Both the position numbers and the translations under genes were made by a program. 64,000 nt of DNA from Pithys albifrons albifrons (lineage: Eukaryota; Chordata; Aves; Passeriformes; Thamnophilidae): NCBI RefSeq assembly GCF_047495875.1, contig NC_092474.1, positions 16,467,851 through 16,531,850 on the forward strand. Reading direction: 5' to 3'. Position 1 is the first letter of the stretch; each line of letters opens with the position of its first letter. Under the pieces are notes generated by a model that saw only the letters and a program-made list of their open reading frames with translations, was not told the DNA's origin and did not search any database. This document shows, piece by piece, positions 22,176 to 35,405 of the stretch.

Positions 22176-25100
22176 ATGGTGCCTGCCACGTGCAGGTCAG
22201 AGAAAGTGCTTTGTTCAGCCCAGGATACCAGATGGATGACGACTCCTGCCAGGGAAAGGGCTCCCAGGACAGAAAGTGATTGTTCCATTTCTAGTGTTAA
22301 TGGGGGCCCGTCATTGGCATCTGAGAGCCAGAGGTTGCCTCCTTTTCCCTGGGCGCAAAGCACGACAGTGCGTGACACGTGCTGGTCCCAGAAAGTGCCA
22401 TTTTACAGCCCAGAATTCCAGACCAATGAAGACTCCTCCCTGGGAAAAGGTGCCAGGACAGAAAGCCATTGTGCTTTTTGTAAAGGTAATGGGGTCCCAT
22501 CATTGGCACCTGAGAACCCAAGACTGCCACCTTTTCCCTGGACGCAAAGCTCGATGGTGCGTTCCACTTGCGGGTCCAGGAAAGTGCCGATTCTCAGACC
22601 AGAATTCCAAACCGCTGAAGATTCCTCCCTGGGAAAAGGTGCCAGGACAGAAAGCCATTGTGCCTTTTGTAGGGGTAATGGGGCCCCATCATTGGCACCT
22701 GAGAGCCCAAGGCTGCCCCCTTTTCCCTGGGCACAAAGCTCGACGGTGTGTACCTTGTGCGGGTTTGGGGCAGTGCCATTTTTGAACCCAGATTTCCAGA
22801 CGGACGAAGATTCCTCCCTGGGAAAAGGTGCCAGGACAGAAAGCAAGTGTTATTTTTCTAGTGTTAACGAGGCCCCATCATTGGCACCTGAGAGCCCAAG
22901 GCTGCCACCTTTTGCCTGGGCGCAAATGTCGACGGCGCGTGCCACTTGCGGGTCCAGGGTAGTGCCATTTTTCAGCCCAGAATTCCAGATGGACGAAGAC
23001 ACCTCCCAGGGAAAGGGTGCCAGGTCAGAAATCGAATTGTCCTTTTCTAAGGTCAATGGTGCCCCATCACTGGCACCTGAGAGTTCAAGGCTGCCACCTT
23101 TTCCCTGGGCGCAAACATCAACGGCGCGTACCACTTTCTTGTCTGGGAAAGTGCCGTTTTTCAGCCCTGAATTCCAGACGGATGAAGACTCCTCACAGGG
23201 AAGAGGCTCCCAGGACAGAAAGCGATTGTTCCATTTCTAGGGTTAATCGGGCTCCATCTTTGGCACCTGAGAGCCCAAGGTTGCCTCCTATACCCTGGGC
23301 ACAAAACTCGACCATGCATGCTACGTGAGGGTCCGGGAAATTGCCGTTTCTCATTCCAGAATTCCAGACCGATGAAGATTCCTCCCTGGGAAAAGGTGTC
23401 AGGACAGAAAGCGATTGCTCCTTTCCTAGGGTTAATGGGGCTCCATCATTGACACCTGAGAGCCCAAGGCTGCAACCTTTTCCCTGAGCGCAAAGCTCGA
23501 CGGTGCGTTCTACTTGCGGGTCCAAGAAAGTACTGTTTCTCATCCCAGAATTCGAGGCCGATGAAGATTTCTCCCTGGGAAAAAGTGCCAGGACAGAAAG
23601 CAATTGTGCCTTTTCTAGGGTTAATGAGGTCCCAAAATTGACACCTGAGAGCCCAAGGCTGCCACCTTTTCCCTGGGCGCAAAGCTCGACGGAGCGTTCC
23701 ACTTGCGGGACCGGGAAAGTGCCATTTTTCAACCCAGGATTCCAGACCTATGAAGATTCCTCAGAGGGAAAAGGTACCAGGAGACAAAGCCATTGTGTAT
23801 TTTGTAATGCTAATTGGGCCCCATCTTTGGCACCTGAGAGCCCAAGGCTGCCACCTTTTCCCTGGGTGCAAAGCTCGACGGTGCATACCCTGTGCGGGTC
23901 CGGGAACGGGCCGTTTTTCAGCCCAGAATTCCAGACAGAAGTCGATTCCTCTCTGGGAAAAGGTGTCAGGACAGAAAGCCATTGTCCCTTTTCTAGGGGT
24001 AATGGGGCCCCATCTATGGCACCTGAGAGCCCAAGGCTGCCACCTTTTCCCTGGGCGCAAATGTCGACAGCGCGTGCCACTTGCAAGTCCGGGAATGTGT
24101 CGTTTCTCATGCCAGAATTCCAGGCCAGCGAAGATTTCTCCCTGGGAAAAGGTGCCAGGACAGAAAGCGATTGTGCCTTTTCTAGGGTTAATGGGGCCCC
24201 AAAATTGGCAGCTGAGAGCCCAGGGCTGCCACCTTTTCCCTGGGCGCAAAGCTCGACGGTGCGTGCCACACGCGGGTAAGGGAAAGAGCCGTTTTCAGCC
24301 CAGAATTCCAGACCTATGAAGATTCCTCCCAGGGAAAAGGTGCCAGGACAGAAAGCGATTGTTCTTTTTCTAGGGGTAATGGGGCCCCATCATTGGCACC
24401 TGAGAGCCCAAGGCTGTCCCCTTTTCCCTGAGTGTAAAGCTCGACGGTGCATACCCTGTGTGGGTTCCGGAAAGCGCCAGTTTTCAGCCCAGAATTCCAG
24501 ACAAAAGTCGATTCCTCTCTGGGAAAAGATGTCAAGACAGAAAGTCATTGTCCCTTTTCTAGGGGTAATGGGGCCCCATCTTTTGCACCTGAGAGCCCAA
24601 GGCTGCCACCTTTTCCCTGGGCGCAAATGTCGACGGCGCGTGCCACTTGCGGGTCCAGGAATGTGCTGTTTCTCATCCCAGAATTCGAGGCCGATGTACA
24701 TTTCTCCCTGGGAAAAGGTGCCAGGGCAGAAAGCAATTGTGCCTTTTCTAGGGTTAATGGGGCCCCAAAATGGACACCTGAGAGCCCAAGGCTGCCACCT
24801 TTTCCCTGGGCGCAAAGCTCGACGGAGTGTTCCACGTGCGGGTCCGGGAAAGTGCCATTTTTCAGCCCAGAATTCCAGACCTATGAAGATTCCTCAGAGG
24901 GAAAAGGTACCAGGAGACAAAGCCATTGTGTATTTTGTAATGCTAATTGGGCCCCATCATTGGCACCTGAGAGCCCAAGGCTGCCACCTTTTCCCTGGGT
25001 GCAAAGCTCGACGGTGCATACCCTGTGCGGGTCTGGGAAAGGGCCGATTCTCATACCAGAATTCCAAACCGATGAAGATTCCTCCCTGGGAAAAGGTACC

Positions 25101-26711
25101 AGGACAGAAAGACATTGTGCCTTTTGTAAGGGTAATGGGGCCCCAAAATTGGCACCTGAGAGCCCAAGGCTGCCATCTTTTGCCTGGGCGCAAATGTCGA
25201 ATGCACGTGCCACTTGCGGGTCCAGGGAAGTGCCATTTTTCAGCCCAGAATTCCAGACGGACGAAGACACTACCCAGGGAAAAGGTGCCAGGTCAGAAAG
25301 CGATTGTGCCTTTTCTAGGGTTAATGGGGCCCCATGATTGGCACCTGAGAGCCCAAGGCTGCCACCTTTTGCCTGGGCACAAAGCTCGACGGTGCGTTCC
25401 ACTTGCAGGTCCGGGGAAGTACCGTTGTTCAGTCCAGAATTCCAGACCAATGAAGATTCCACCCTGGGAAAAGGTGTCAGGACAGAAAGCGATTGTTCTT
25501 TTTCTAGGGGTAATGGGGCCCCATCATTGGCACCTGAGAGCCCAAGGCTGTCCCCTTTTCCCTGAGTGTAAAGCTCGACGGTGCATACCCTGTGTGGGTT
25601 CCGGAAAGCGCCAGTTTTCAGCCCAGAATTCCAGACAAAAGTCGATTCCTCTCTGGGAAAAGATGTCAAGACAGAAAGTCATTGTCCCTTTTCTAGGGGT
25701 AATGGGGCCCCATCTTTTGCACCTGAGAGCCCAAGGCTGCCACCTTTTCCCTGGGCGCAAATGTCGACGGCGCGTGCCACTTGCGGGTCCAGGAATGTGC
25801 TGTTTCTCATCCCAGAATTCGAGGCCGATGTAGATTTCTCCCTGGGAAAAGGTGCCAGGGCAGAAAGCAATTGTGCCTTTTCTAGGGTTAATGGGGCCCC
25901 AAAATGGACACCTGAGAGCCCAAGGCTGCCACCTTTTCCCTGGGCGCAAAGCTCGACGGAGCGTTCCACGTGCGGGTCCGGGAAAGTGCCATTTTTCAGC
26001 CCAGAATTCCAGACCTATGAAGATTCCTCAGAGGGAAAAGGTACCAGGAGACAAAGCCATTGTGTATTTTGTAATGCTAATTGGGCCCCATCATTGGCAC
26101 CTGAGAGCCCAAGGCTGCCACCTTTTCCCTGGGTGCAAAGCTCGACGGTGCATACCCTGTGCGGGTCTGGGAAAAGGCCGTTTTTCAGCCCAGAATTCCA
26201 GACGGAAGTCGATTCCTCTCTGGGAAATGGTGTCAGGACAGAAAGCCATTGTGCCTTTTCTAGGGGTAATGGGACCCCATCTTTGGCACCTGAGAGCCCA
26301 AGGCTGCCACCTTTTCCCTGGGCGCAAAGCTCGAAGGTGCGTTCCACTTGCAGGTCCGGGGAAGTGCCGTTTTTCAGCCCAGAATTCCAGACGGAAGAAA
26401 ATTCCTCCCAGGGAAAAGGTGCCAGGACAGAAAGCGATTGTGCCTTTTCTAGGGTTAATGGGGCCCCATGATTGGCACCTGAGAGCCCAAGGCTGCCACC
26501 TTTTGCCTGGGCACAAAGCTCGACGGTGCGTTCCACTTGCAGGTCCGGGGAAGTACCGTTGTTCAGTCCAGAATTCCAGACGGACGAAAATTCCTCCCTG
26601 GGAAAAAGTGCCAGGACAGAAAGCGATTGTTATTTATCTAGTGTTAACGAGGACCCATCATTGGCACCTGAGAGCCCAAGGCTGTCACCTCTTCCCTGGG
26701 CGCAAAGCTAG
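22176..26711 (+). repeat. Rearranged 24-monomer HOR with almost unchanged length (4,536 bp)
   Basis: The order is M1-M16, an M17/M23 hybrid, an M24/M12 hybrid, M13, M14, an M15/M21 hybrid and M22-M24, again 24 monomers. The first junction lies near 25283-25300, where AGGTCAG of M17 is followed by AAAGCGATTGTGCC of M23. The second lies near 25445-25490. A second copy of the M13-M15 section (24444 onward and 25578 onward, 1,134 bp apart) replaces M16-M20. Length alone would hide the rearrangement. Confidence 0.9.
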
Positions 26712-29700
26712 ATGGTGCCTGCCACGTGCAGGTCAGAGAAAGTGCTTTGTTCAGCCCAGGATACCAGACGGATGACGACTCCTCCCAGGGAAAGGGCTCC
26801 CAGGACAGAAAGCGATTGTTCCATTTCTAGTGTTAATGGGGGCCCGTCATTGGCATCTGAGAGCCAGAGGTTGCCTCCTTTTCCCTGGGCGCAAAGCACG
26901 ACAGTGCGTGCCACGTGCTGGTCCCAGAAAGTGCCATTTTACAGCCCAGAATTCCAGACCAATGAAGACTCCTCCCAGGGAAAAGGTGCCAGGACAGAAA
27001 GCCATTGTGCTTTTTGTAAAGGTAATGGGGTCCCATCATTGGCACCTGAGAACCCAAGACTGCCACCTTTTCCCTGGACGCAAAGCTCGATGGTGCGTTC
27101 CACTTGCGGGTCCAGGAAAGTGCCGATTCTCAGACCAGAATTCCAAACCGCTGAAGATTCCTCCCTGGGAAAAGGTGCCAGGACAGAAAGCCATTGTGCC
27201 TTTTGTAGGGGTAATGGGGCACCATCATTGGCACCTGAGAGCCCAAGGCTGCCCCCTTTTCCCTGGGCACAAAGCTCGACGGTGTGTACCTTGTGCGGAT
27301 TTGGGGCAGTGCCATTTTTGAACCCAGATTTCCAGACGGACGAAGATTCCTGCCTGGGAAAAGGTGCCAGGACAGAAAGCAAGTGTTATTTTTCTAGTGT
27401 TAACGAGGCCCCATCATTGGCACCTGAGAGCCCAAGGCTGCCACCTTTTGCCTGGGCGCAAATGTCGACGGCGCGTGCCACTTGCGGGTCCAGTGTAGTG
27501 CCATTTTTCAGCCCAGAATTCCAGATGGACGAAGACACCTCCCAGGGAAAGGGTGCCAGGTCAGAAATCGAATTGTCCTTTTCTAAGGTCAATGGTGCCC
27601 CATCACTGGCACCTGAGAGTTCAAGGCTGCCACCTTTTCCCTGGGCGCAAACATCAACGGCGCGTACCACTTTCTTGTCTGGGAAAGTGCCGTTTTTCAG
27701 CCCTGAATTCCAGACGGATGAAGACTCCTCACAGGGAAGAGGCTCCCAGGACAGAAAGCGATTGTTCCATTTCTAGGGTTAATCGGGCTCCATCTTTGGC
27801 ACCTGAGAGCCCAAGGTTGCCTCCTATACCCTGGGCACAAAACTCGACCATGCATGCTACGTGAGGGTCCGGGAAATTGCCGTTTCTCATTCCAGAATTC
27901 CAGACCGATGAAGATTCCTCCCTGGGAAAAGGTGTCAGGACAGAAAGCGATTGCTCCTTTCCTAGGGTTAATGGGGCTCCATCATTGACACCTGAGAGCC
28001 CAAGGCTGCAACCTTTTCCCTGAGCACAAAGCTCGACGGTGCGTTCTACTTGCGGGTCCAAGAAAGTACTGTTTCTCATCCCAGAATTCGAGGCCGATGA
28101 AGATTTCTCCCTGGGAAAAAGTGCCAGGACAGAAAGCAATTGTGCCTTTTCTAGGGTTAATGAGGTCCCAAAATTGACACCTGAGAGCCCAAGGCTGCCA
28201 CCTTTTCCCTGGGCGCAAAGCTCGACGGAGCGTTCCACTTGCGGGACCGGGAAAGTGCCATTTTTCAACCCAGGATTCCAGACCTATGAAGATTCCTCAG
28301 AGGGAAAAGGTACCAGGAGACAAAGCCATTGTGTATTTTGTAATGCTAATTGGGCCCCATCTTTGGCACCTGAGAGCCCAAGGCTGCCACCTTTTCCCTG
28401 GGTGCAAAGCTCGACGGTGCATACCCTGTGCGGGTCCGGGAAAGCGACGTTTTTCACCCCAGAATTCCAGACAGAAGTCGATTCCTCTCTGGGAAAAGGT
28501 GTCAGGACAGAAAGCCATTGTGCCTTTTCTAGGGGTAATGGGGCCCCATCTTTGGCACCTGAGAGCCCAAGGCTGCCACCTTTTCCCTGGGCGCAAATGT
28601 CGACAGCGCGTGCCACTTGCAAGTCCGGGAATGTGTCGTTTCTCATGCCAGAATTCCAGGCCAGCGAAGATTTCTCCCTGGGAAAAGGTGCCAGGACAGA
28701 AAGCGATTGTGCCTTTTCTAGGGTTAATGGGGCCCCAAAATTGGCAGCTGAGAGCCCAGGGCTGCCACCTTTTCCCTGGGCGCAAAGCTCGACGGTGCGT
28801 GCCACACGCGGGTAAGGGAAAGAGCCGTTTTCAGCCCAGAATTCCAGACCTATGAAGATTCCTCCCAGGGAAAAGGTGCCAGGACAGAAAGCGATTGTTC
28901 TTTTTCTAGGGGTAATGGGGCCCCATCATTGGCACCTGAGAGCCCAAGGCTGTCCCCTTTTCCCTGAGTGTAAAGCTCGACGGTGCATACCCTGTGTGGG
29001 TTCCGGAAAACGCCAGTTTTCAGCCCAGAATTCCAGACAAAAGTCGATTCCTCTCTGGGAAAAGATGTCAAGACAGAAAGTCATTGTCCCTTTTCTAGGG
29101 GTAATGGGGCCCCATCTTTTGCACCTGAGAGCCCAAGGCTGCCACCTTTTCCCTGGGCGCAAATGTCGACGGCGCGTGCCACTTGCGGGTCCAGGAATGT
29201 GCTGTTTCTCATCCCAGAATTCGAGGCCGATGTACATTTCTCCCTGGGAAAAGGTGCCAGGGCAGAAAGCAATTGTGCCTTTTCTAGGGTTAATGGGGCC
29301 CCAAAATGGACACCTGAGAGCCCAAGGCTGCCACCTTTTCCCTGGGCGCAAAGCTCGACGGAGCGTTCCACGTGCGGGTCCGGGAAAGTGCCATTTTTCA
29401 GCCCAGAATTCCAGACCTATGAAGATTCCTCAGAGGGAAAAGGTACCAGGAGACAAAGCCATTGTGTATTTTGTAATGCTAATTGGGCCCCATCATTGGC
29501 ACCTGAGAGCCCAAGGCTGCCACCTTTTCCCTGGGTGCAAAGCTCGACGGTGCATACCCTGTGCGGGTCTGGGAAAAGGCCGTTTTTCAGCCCAGAATTC
29601 CAGACGGAAGTCGATTCCTCTCTGGGAAAAGGTGTCAGGACAGAAAGCCATTGTGCCTTTTCTAGGGGTAATGGGACCCCATCTTTGGCACCTGAGAGCC

Positions 29701-30113
29701 CAAGGCTGCCACCTTTTCCCTGGGCGCAAAGCTCGAAGGTGCGTTCCACTTGCAGGTCCGGGGAAGTGCCGTTTTTCAGCCCAGAATTCCAGACGGAAGA
29801 AAATTCCTCCCAGGGAAAAGGTGCCAGGACAGAAAGCGATTGTGCCTTTTCTAGGGTTAATGGGGCCCCATGATTGGCACCTGAGAGCCCAAGGCTGCCA
29901 CCTTTTGCCTGGGCACAAAGCTCGACGGTGCGTTCCACTTGCAGGTCCGGGGAAGTACCGTTGTTCAGTCCAGAATTCCAGACGGACGAAAATTCCTCCC
30001 TGGGAAAAAGTGCCAGGACAGAAAGCGATTGTTATTTATCTAGTGTTAACGAGGACCCATCATTGGCACCTGAGAGCCCAAGGCTGTCACCTCTTCCCTG
30101 GGCGCAAAGCTAG
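26712..30113 (+). repeat. 18-monomer HOR derivative, copy 1 (3,402 bp)
   Basis: The order is M1-M14, an M15/M21 hybrid and M22-M24. Relative to the 24-mer, exactly 1,135 bp are missing (six monomers including the 190-bp M18). The junction falls in near-identical sequence between about 29400 and 29585. M10 has a distinctive GGGAAAGCGACG. Confidence 0.92.
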
Positions 30114-33100
30114 ATGGTGCCTGCCACGTGCAGGTCAGAGAAAGTGCTTTGTTCAGCCCAGGATACCAGACGGATGACGACTCCTCCCAGGGAAAGGGCT
30201 CCCAGGACAGAAAGCGATTGTTCCATTTCTAGTGTTAATGGGGGCCCGTCATTGGCATCTGAGAGCCAGAGGTTGCCTCCTTTTCCCTGGGCGCAAAGCA
30301 CGACAGTGCGTGCCACGTGCTGGTCCCAGAAAGTGCCATTTTACAGCCCAGAATTCCAGACCAATGAAGACTCCTCCCAGGGAAAAGGTGCCAGGACAGA
30401 AAGCCATTGTGCTTTTTGTAAAGGTAATGGGGTCCCATCATTGGCACCTGAGAACCCAAGACTGCCACCTTTTCCCTGGACGCAAAGCTCGATGGTGCGT
30501 TCCACTTGCGGGTCCAGGAAAGTGCCGATTCTCAGACCAGAATTCCAAACCGCTGAAGATTCCTCCCTGGGAAAAGGTGCCAGGACAGAAAGCCATTGTG
30601 CCTTTTGTAGGGGTAATGGGGCACCATCATTGGCACCTGAGAGCCCAAGGCTGCCCCCTTTTCCCTGGGCACAAAGCTCGACGGTGTGTACCTTGTGCGG
30701 ATTTGGGGCAGTGCCATTTTTGAACCCAGATTTCCAGACGGACGAAGATTCCTGCCTGGGAAAAGGTGCCAGGACAGAAAGCAAGTGTTATTTTTCTAGT
30801 GTTAACGAGGCCCCATCATTGGCACCTGAGAGCCCAAGGCTGCCACCTTTTGCCTGGGCGCAAATGTCGACGGCGCGTGCCACTTGCGGGTCCAGTGTAG
30901 TGCCATTTTTCAGCCCAGAATTCCAGATGGACGAAGACACCTCCCAGGGAAAGGGTGCCAGGTCAGAAATCGAATTGTCCTTTTCTAAGGTCAATGGTGC
31001 CCCATCACTGGCACCTGAGAGTTCAAGGCTGCCACCTTTTCCCTGGGCGCAAACATCAACGGCGCGTACCACTTTCTTGTCTGGGAAAGTGCCGTTTTTC
31101 AGCCCTGAATTCCAGACGGATGAAGACTCCTCACAGGGAAGAGGCTCCCAGGACAGAAAGCGATTGTTCCATTTCTAGGGTTAATCGGGCTCCATCTTTG
31201 GCACCTGAGAGCCCAAGGTTGCCTCCTATACCCTGGGCACAAAACTCGACCATGCATGCTACGTGAGGGTCCGGGAAATTGCCGTTTCTCATTCCAGAAT
31301 TCCAGACCGATGAAGATTCCTCCCTGGGAAAAGGTGTCAGGACAGAAAGCGATTGCTCCTTTCCTAGGGTTAATGGGGCTCCATCATTGACACCTGAGAG
31401 CCCAAGGCTGCAACCTTTTCCCTGAGCGCAAAGCTCGACGGTGCGTTCTACTTGCGGGTCCAAGAAAGTACTGTTTCTCATCCCAGAATTCGAGGCCGAT
31501 GAAGATTTCTCCCTGGGAAAAAGTGCCAGGACAGAAAGCAATTGTGCCTTTTCTAGGGTTAATGAGGTCCCAAAATTGACACCTGAGAGCCCAAGGCTGC
31601 CACCTTTTCCCTGGGCGCAAAGCTCGACGGAGCGTTCCACTTGCGGGACCGGGAAAGTGCCATTTTTCAACCCAGGATTCCAGACCTATGAAGATTCCTC
31701 AGAGGGAAAAGGTACCAGGAGACAAAGCCATTGTGTATTTTGTAATGCTAATTGGGCCCCATCTTTGGCACCTGAGAGCCCAAGGCTGCCACCTTTTCCC
31801 TGGGTGCAAAGCTCGACGGTGCATACCCTGTGCGGGTCCGGGAAAGCGACGTTTTTCACCCCAGAATTCCAGACAGAAGTCGATTCCTCTCTGGGAAAAG
31901 GTGTCAGGACAGAAAGCCATTGTGCCTTTTCTAGGGGTAATGGGGCCCCATCTTTGGCACCTGAGAGCCCAAGGCTGCCACCTTTTCCCTGGGCGCAAAT
32001 GTCGACAGCGCGTGCCACTTGCAAGTCCGGGAATGTGTCGTTTCTCATGCCAGAATTCCAGGCCAGCGAAGATTTCTCCCTGGGAAAAGGTGCCAGGACA
32101 GAAAGCGATTGTGCCTTTTCTAGGGTTAATGGGGCCCCAAAATTGGCAGCTGAGAGCCCAGGGCTGCCACCTTTTCCCTGGGCGCAAAGCTCGACGGTGC
32201 GTGCCACACGCGGGTAAGGGAAAGAGCCGTTTTCAGCCCAGAATTCCAGACCTATGAAGATTCCTCCCAGGGAAAAGGTGCCAGGACAGAAAGCGATTGT
32301 TCTTTTTCTAGGGGTAATGGGGCCCCATCATTGGCACCTGAGAGCCCAAGGCTGTCCCCTTTTCCCTGAGTGTAAAGCTCGACGGTGCATACCCTGTGTG
32401 GGTTCCGGAAAGCGCCAGTTTTCAGCCCAGAATTCCAGACAAAAGTCGATTCCTCTCTGGGAAAAGATGTCAAGACAGAAAGTCATTGTCCCTTTTCTAG
32501 GGGTAATGGGGCCCCATCTTTTGCACCTGAGAGCCCAAGGCTGCCACCTTTTCCCTGGGCGCAAATGTCGACGGCGCGTGCCACTTGCGGGTCCAGGAAT
32601 GTGCTGTTTCTCATCCCAGAATTCGAGGCCGATGTACATTTCTCCCTGGGAAAAGGTGCCAGGGCAGAAAGCAATTGTGCCTTTTCTAGGGTTAATGGGG
32701 CCCCAAAATGGACACCTGAGAGCCCAAGGCTGCCACCTTTTCCCTGGGCGCAAAGCTCGACGGAGCGTTCCACGTGCGGGTCCGGGAAAGTGCCATTTTT
32801 CAGCCCAGAATTCCAGACCTATGAAGATTCCTCAGAGGGAAAAGGTACCAGGAGACAAAGCCATTGTGTATTTTGTAATGCTAATTGGGCCCCATCATTG
32901 GCACCTGAGAGCCCAAGGCTGCCACCTTTTCCCTGGGTGCAAAGCTCGACGGTGCATACCCTGTGCGGGTTTGGGAAAAGGCCGTTTTTCAGCCCAGAAT
33001 TCCAGACGGAAGTCGATTCCTCTCTGGGAAAAGGTGTCAGGACAGAAAGCCATTGTGCCTTTTCTAGGGGTAATGGGACCCCATCTTTGGCACCTGAGAG

Positions 33101-33515
33101 CCCAAGACTGCCACCTTTTCCCTGGGCGCAAAGCTCGAAGGTGCGTTCCACTTGCAGGTCCGGGGAAGTGCCGTTTTTCAGCCCAGAATTCCAGACGGAA
33201 GAAAATTCCTCCCAGGGAAAAGGTGCCAGGACAGAAAGCGATTGTGCCTTTTCTAGGGTTAATGGGGCCCCATGATTGGCACCTGAGAGCCCAAGGCTGC
33301 CACCTTTTGCCTGGGCACAAAGCTCGACGGTGCGTTCCACTTGCAGGTCCGGGGAAGTACCGTTGTTCAGTCCAGAATTCCAGACGGACGAAAATTCCTC
33401 CCTGGGAAAAAGTGCCAGGACAGAAAGCGATTGTTATTTATCTAGTGTTAACGAGGACCCATCATTGGCACCTGAGAGCCCAAGGCTGTCACCTCTTCCC
33501 TGGGCGCAAAGCTAG
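30114..33515 (+). repeat. 18-monomer HOR derivative, copy 2 (3,402 bp)
   Basis: Same order, same M15/M21 junction and same private variants as the previous block, including GGGAAAGCGACG in M10 (near 31840). I saw only isolated differences, such as GGGTTTGGGAAAAGGCCG near 32968 and CCAAGACTGCC near 33105. The two blocks form a recent tandem duplication. Confidence 0.92.
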
Positions 33516-35405
33516 ATGGTGCCTGCCACGTGCAGGTCAGAGAAAGTGCTTTGTTCAGCCCAGGATACCAGACGGATGACGACTCCTCCCAGGGAAAGGG
33601 CTCCCAGGACAGAAAGCGATTGTTCCATTTCTAGTGTTAATGGGGGCCCGTCATTGGCATCTGAGAGCCAGAGGTTGCCTCCTTTTCCCTGGGCGCAAAG
33701 CACGACAGTGCGTGCCACGTGCTGGTCCCAGAAAGTGCCATTTTACAGCCCAGAATTCCAGACCAATGAAGACTCCTCCCAGGGAAAAGGTGCCAGGACA
33801 GAAAGCCATTGTGCTTTTTGTAAAGGTAATGGGGTCCCATCATTGGCACCTGAGAACCCAAGACTGCCACCTTTTCCCTGGACGCAAAGCTCGATGGTGC
33901 GTTCCACTTGCGGGTCCAGGAAAGTGCCGATTCTCAGACCAGAATTCCAAACCGCTGAAGATTCCTCCCTGGGAAAAGGTGCCAGGACAGAAAGCCATTC
34001 TGCCTTTTGTAGGGGTAATGGGGCACCATCATTGGCACCTGAGAGCCCAAGGCTGCCCCCTTTTCCCTGGGCACAAAGCTCGACGGTGTGTACCTTGTGC
34101 GGATTTGGGGCAGTGCCATTTTTGAACCCAGATTTCCAGACGGACGAAGATTCCTGCCTGGGAAAAGGTGCCAGGACAGAAAGCAAGTGTTATTTTTCTA
34201 GTGTTAACGAGGCCCCATCATTGGCACCTGAGAGCCCAAGGCTGTCCCCTTTTCCCTGAGTGTAAAGCTCGACGGTGCATACCCTGTGTGGGTTCCGGAA
34301 AACGCCAGTTTTCAGCCCAGAATTCCAGACAAAAGTCGATTCCTCTCTGGGAAAAGATGTCAAGACAGAAAGTCATTGTCCCTTTTCTAGGGGTAATGGG
34401 GCCCCATCTTTTGCACCTGAGAGCCCAAGGCTGCCACCTTTTCCCTGGGCGCAAATGTCGACGGCGCGTGCCACTTGCGGGTCCAGGAATGTGCTGTTTC
34501 TCATCCCAGAATTCGAGGCCGATGTACATTTCTCCCTGGGAAAAGGTGCCAGGGCAGAAAGCAATTGTGCCTTTTCTAGGGTTAATGGGGCCCCAAAATG
34601 GACACCTGAGAGCCCAAGGCTGCCACCTTTTCCCTGGGCGCAAAGCTCGACGGAGCGTTCCACGTGCGGGTCCGGGAAAGTGCCATTTTTCAGCCCAGAA
34701 TTCCAGACCTATGAAGATTCCTCAGAGGGAAAAGGTACCAGGAGACAAAGCCATTGTGTATTTTGTAATGCTAATTGGGCCCCATCTTTGGCACCTGAGA
34801 GCCCAAGGCTGCCACCTTTTCCCTGGTTGCAAAGCTCGACGGTGCATACCCTGTGCGGGTCTGGGAAAAGGCCGTTTTTCAGCCCAGAATTCCAGACGGA
34901 AGTCGATTCCTCTCTGGGAAAAGGTGTCAGGACAGAAAGCCATTGTGCCTTTTCTAGGGGTAATGGGACCCCATCTTTGGCACCTGAGAGCCCAAGGCTG
35001 CCACCTTTTCCCTGGGCGCAAAGCTCGAAGGTGCGTTCCACTTGCAGGTCCGGGGAAGTGCCGTTTTTCAGCCCAGAATTCCAGACGGAAGAAAATTCCT
35101 CCCAGGGAAAAGGTGCCAGGACAGAAAGCGATTGTGCCTTTTCTAGGGTTAATGGGGCCCCATGATTGGCACCTGAGAGCCCAAGGCTGCCACCTTTTGC
35201 CTGGGCACAAAGCTCGACGGTGCGTTCCACTTGCAGGTCCGGGGAAGTACCGTTGTTCAGTCCAGAATTCCAGACGGACGAAAATTCCTCCCTGGGAAAA
35301 AGTGCCAGGACAGAAAGCGATTGTTATTTATCTAGTGTTAACGAGGACCCATCATTGGCACCTGAGAGCCCAAGGCTGTCACCTCTTCCCTGGGCGCAAA
35401 GCTAG
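33516..35405 (+). repeat. 10-monomer HOR derivative (1,890 bp)
   Basis: The order is M1-M3, an M4/M12 hybrid, M13, M14, M15/M21 and M22-M24. The M4/M12 junction lies near 34215-34243, where TGTTAACGAGGCCCC of M4 continues into GGCTGTCCCCTTTTCC of M12. Length is exactly the 18-mer minus eight monomers (1,512 bp), so it appears to derive from the 18-mer by a second deletion. Confidence 0.9.

Noticed and set aside
24316..25833. Longest open reading frame (505 codons, plus strand) and many similar ones as a repetitive protein gene
   Set aside because: It spans about eight satellite monomers across two rearrangement junctions, and equivalent frames are open on the other strand. Unit length divisible by three explains it. 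There are no splice, promoter or polyadenylation signals that differ from monomer to monomer.
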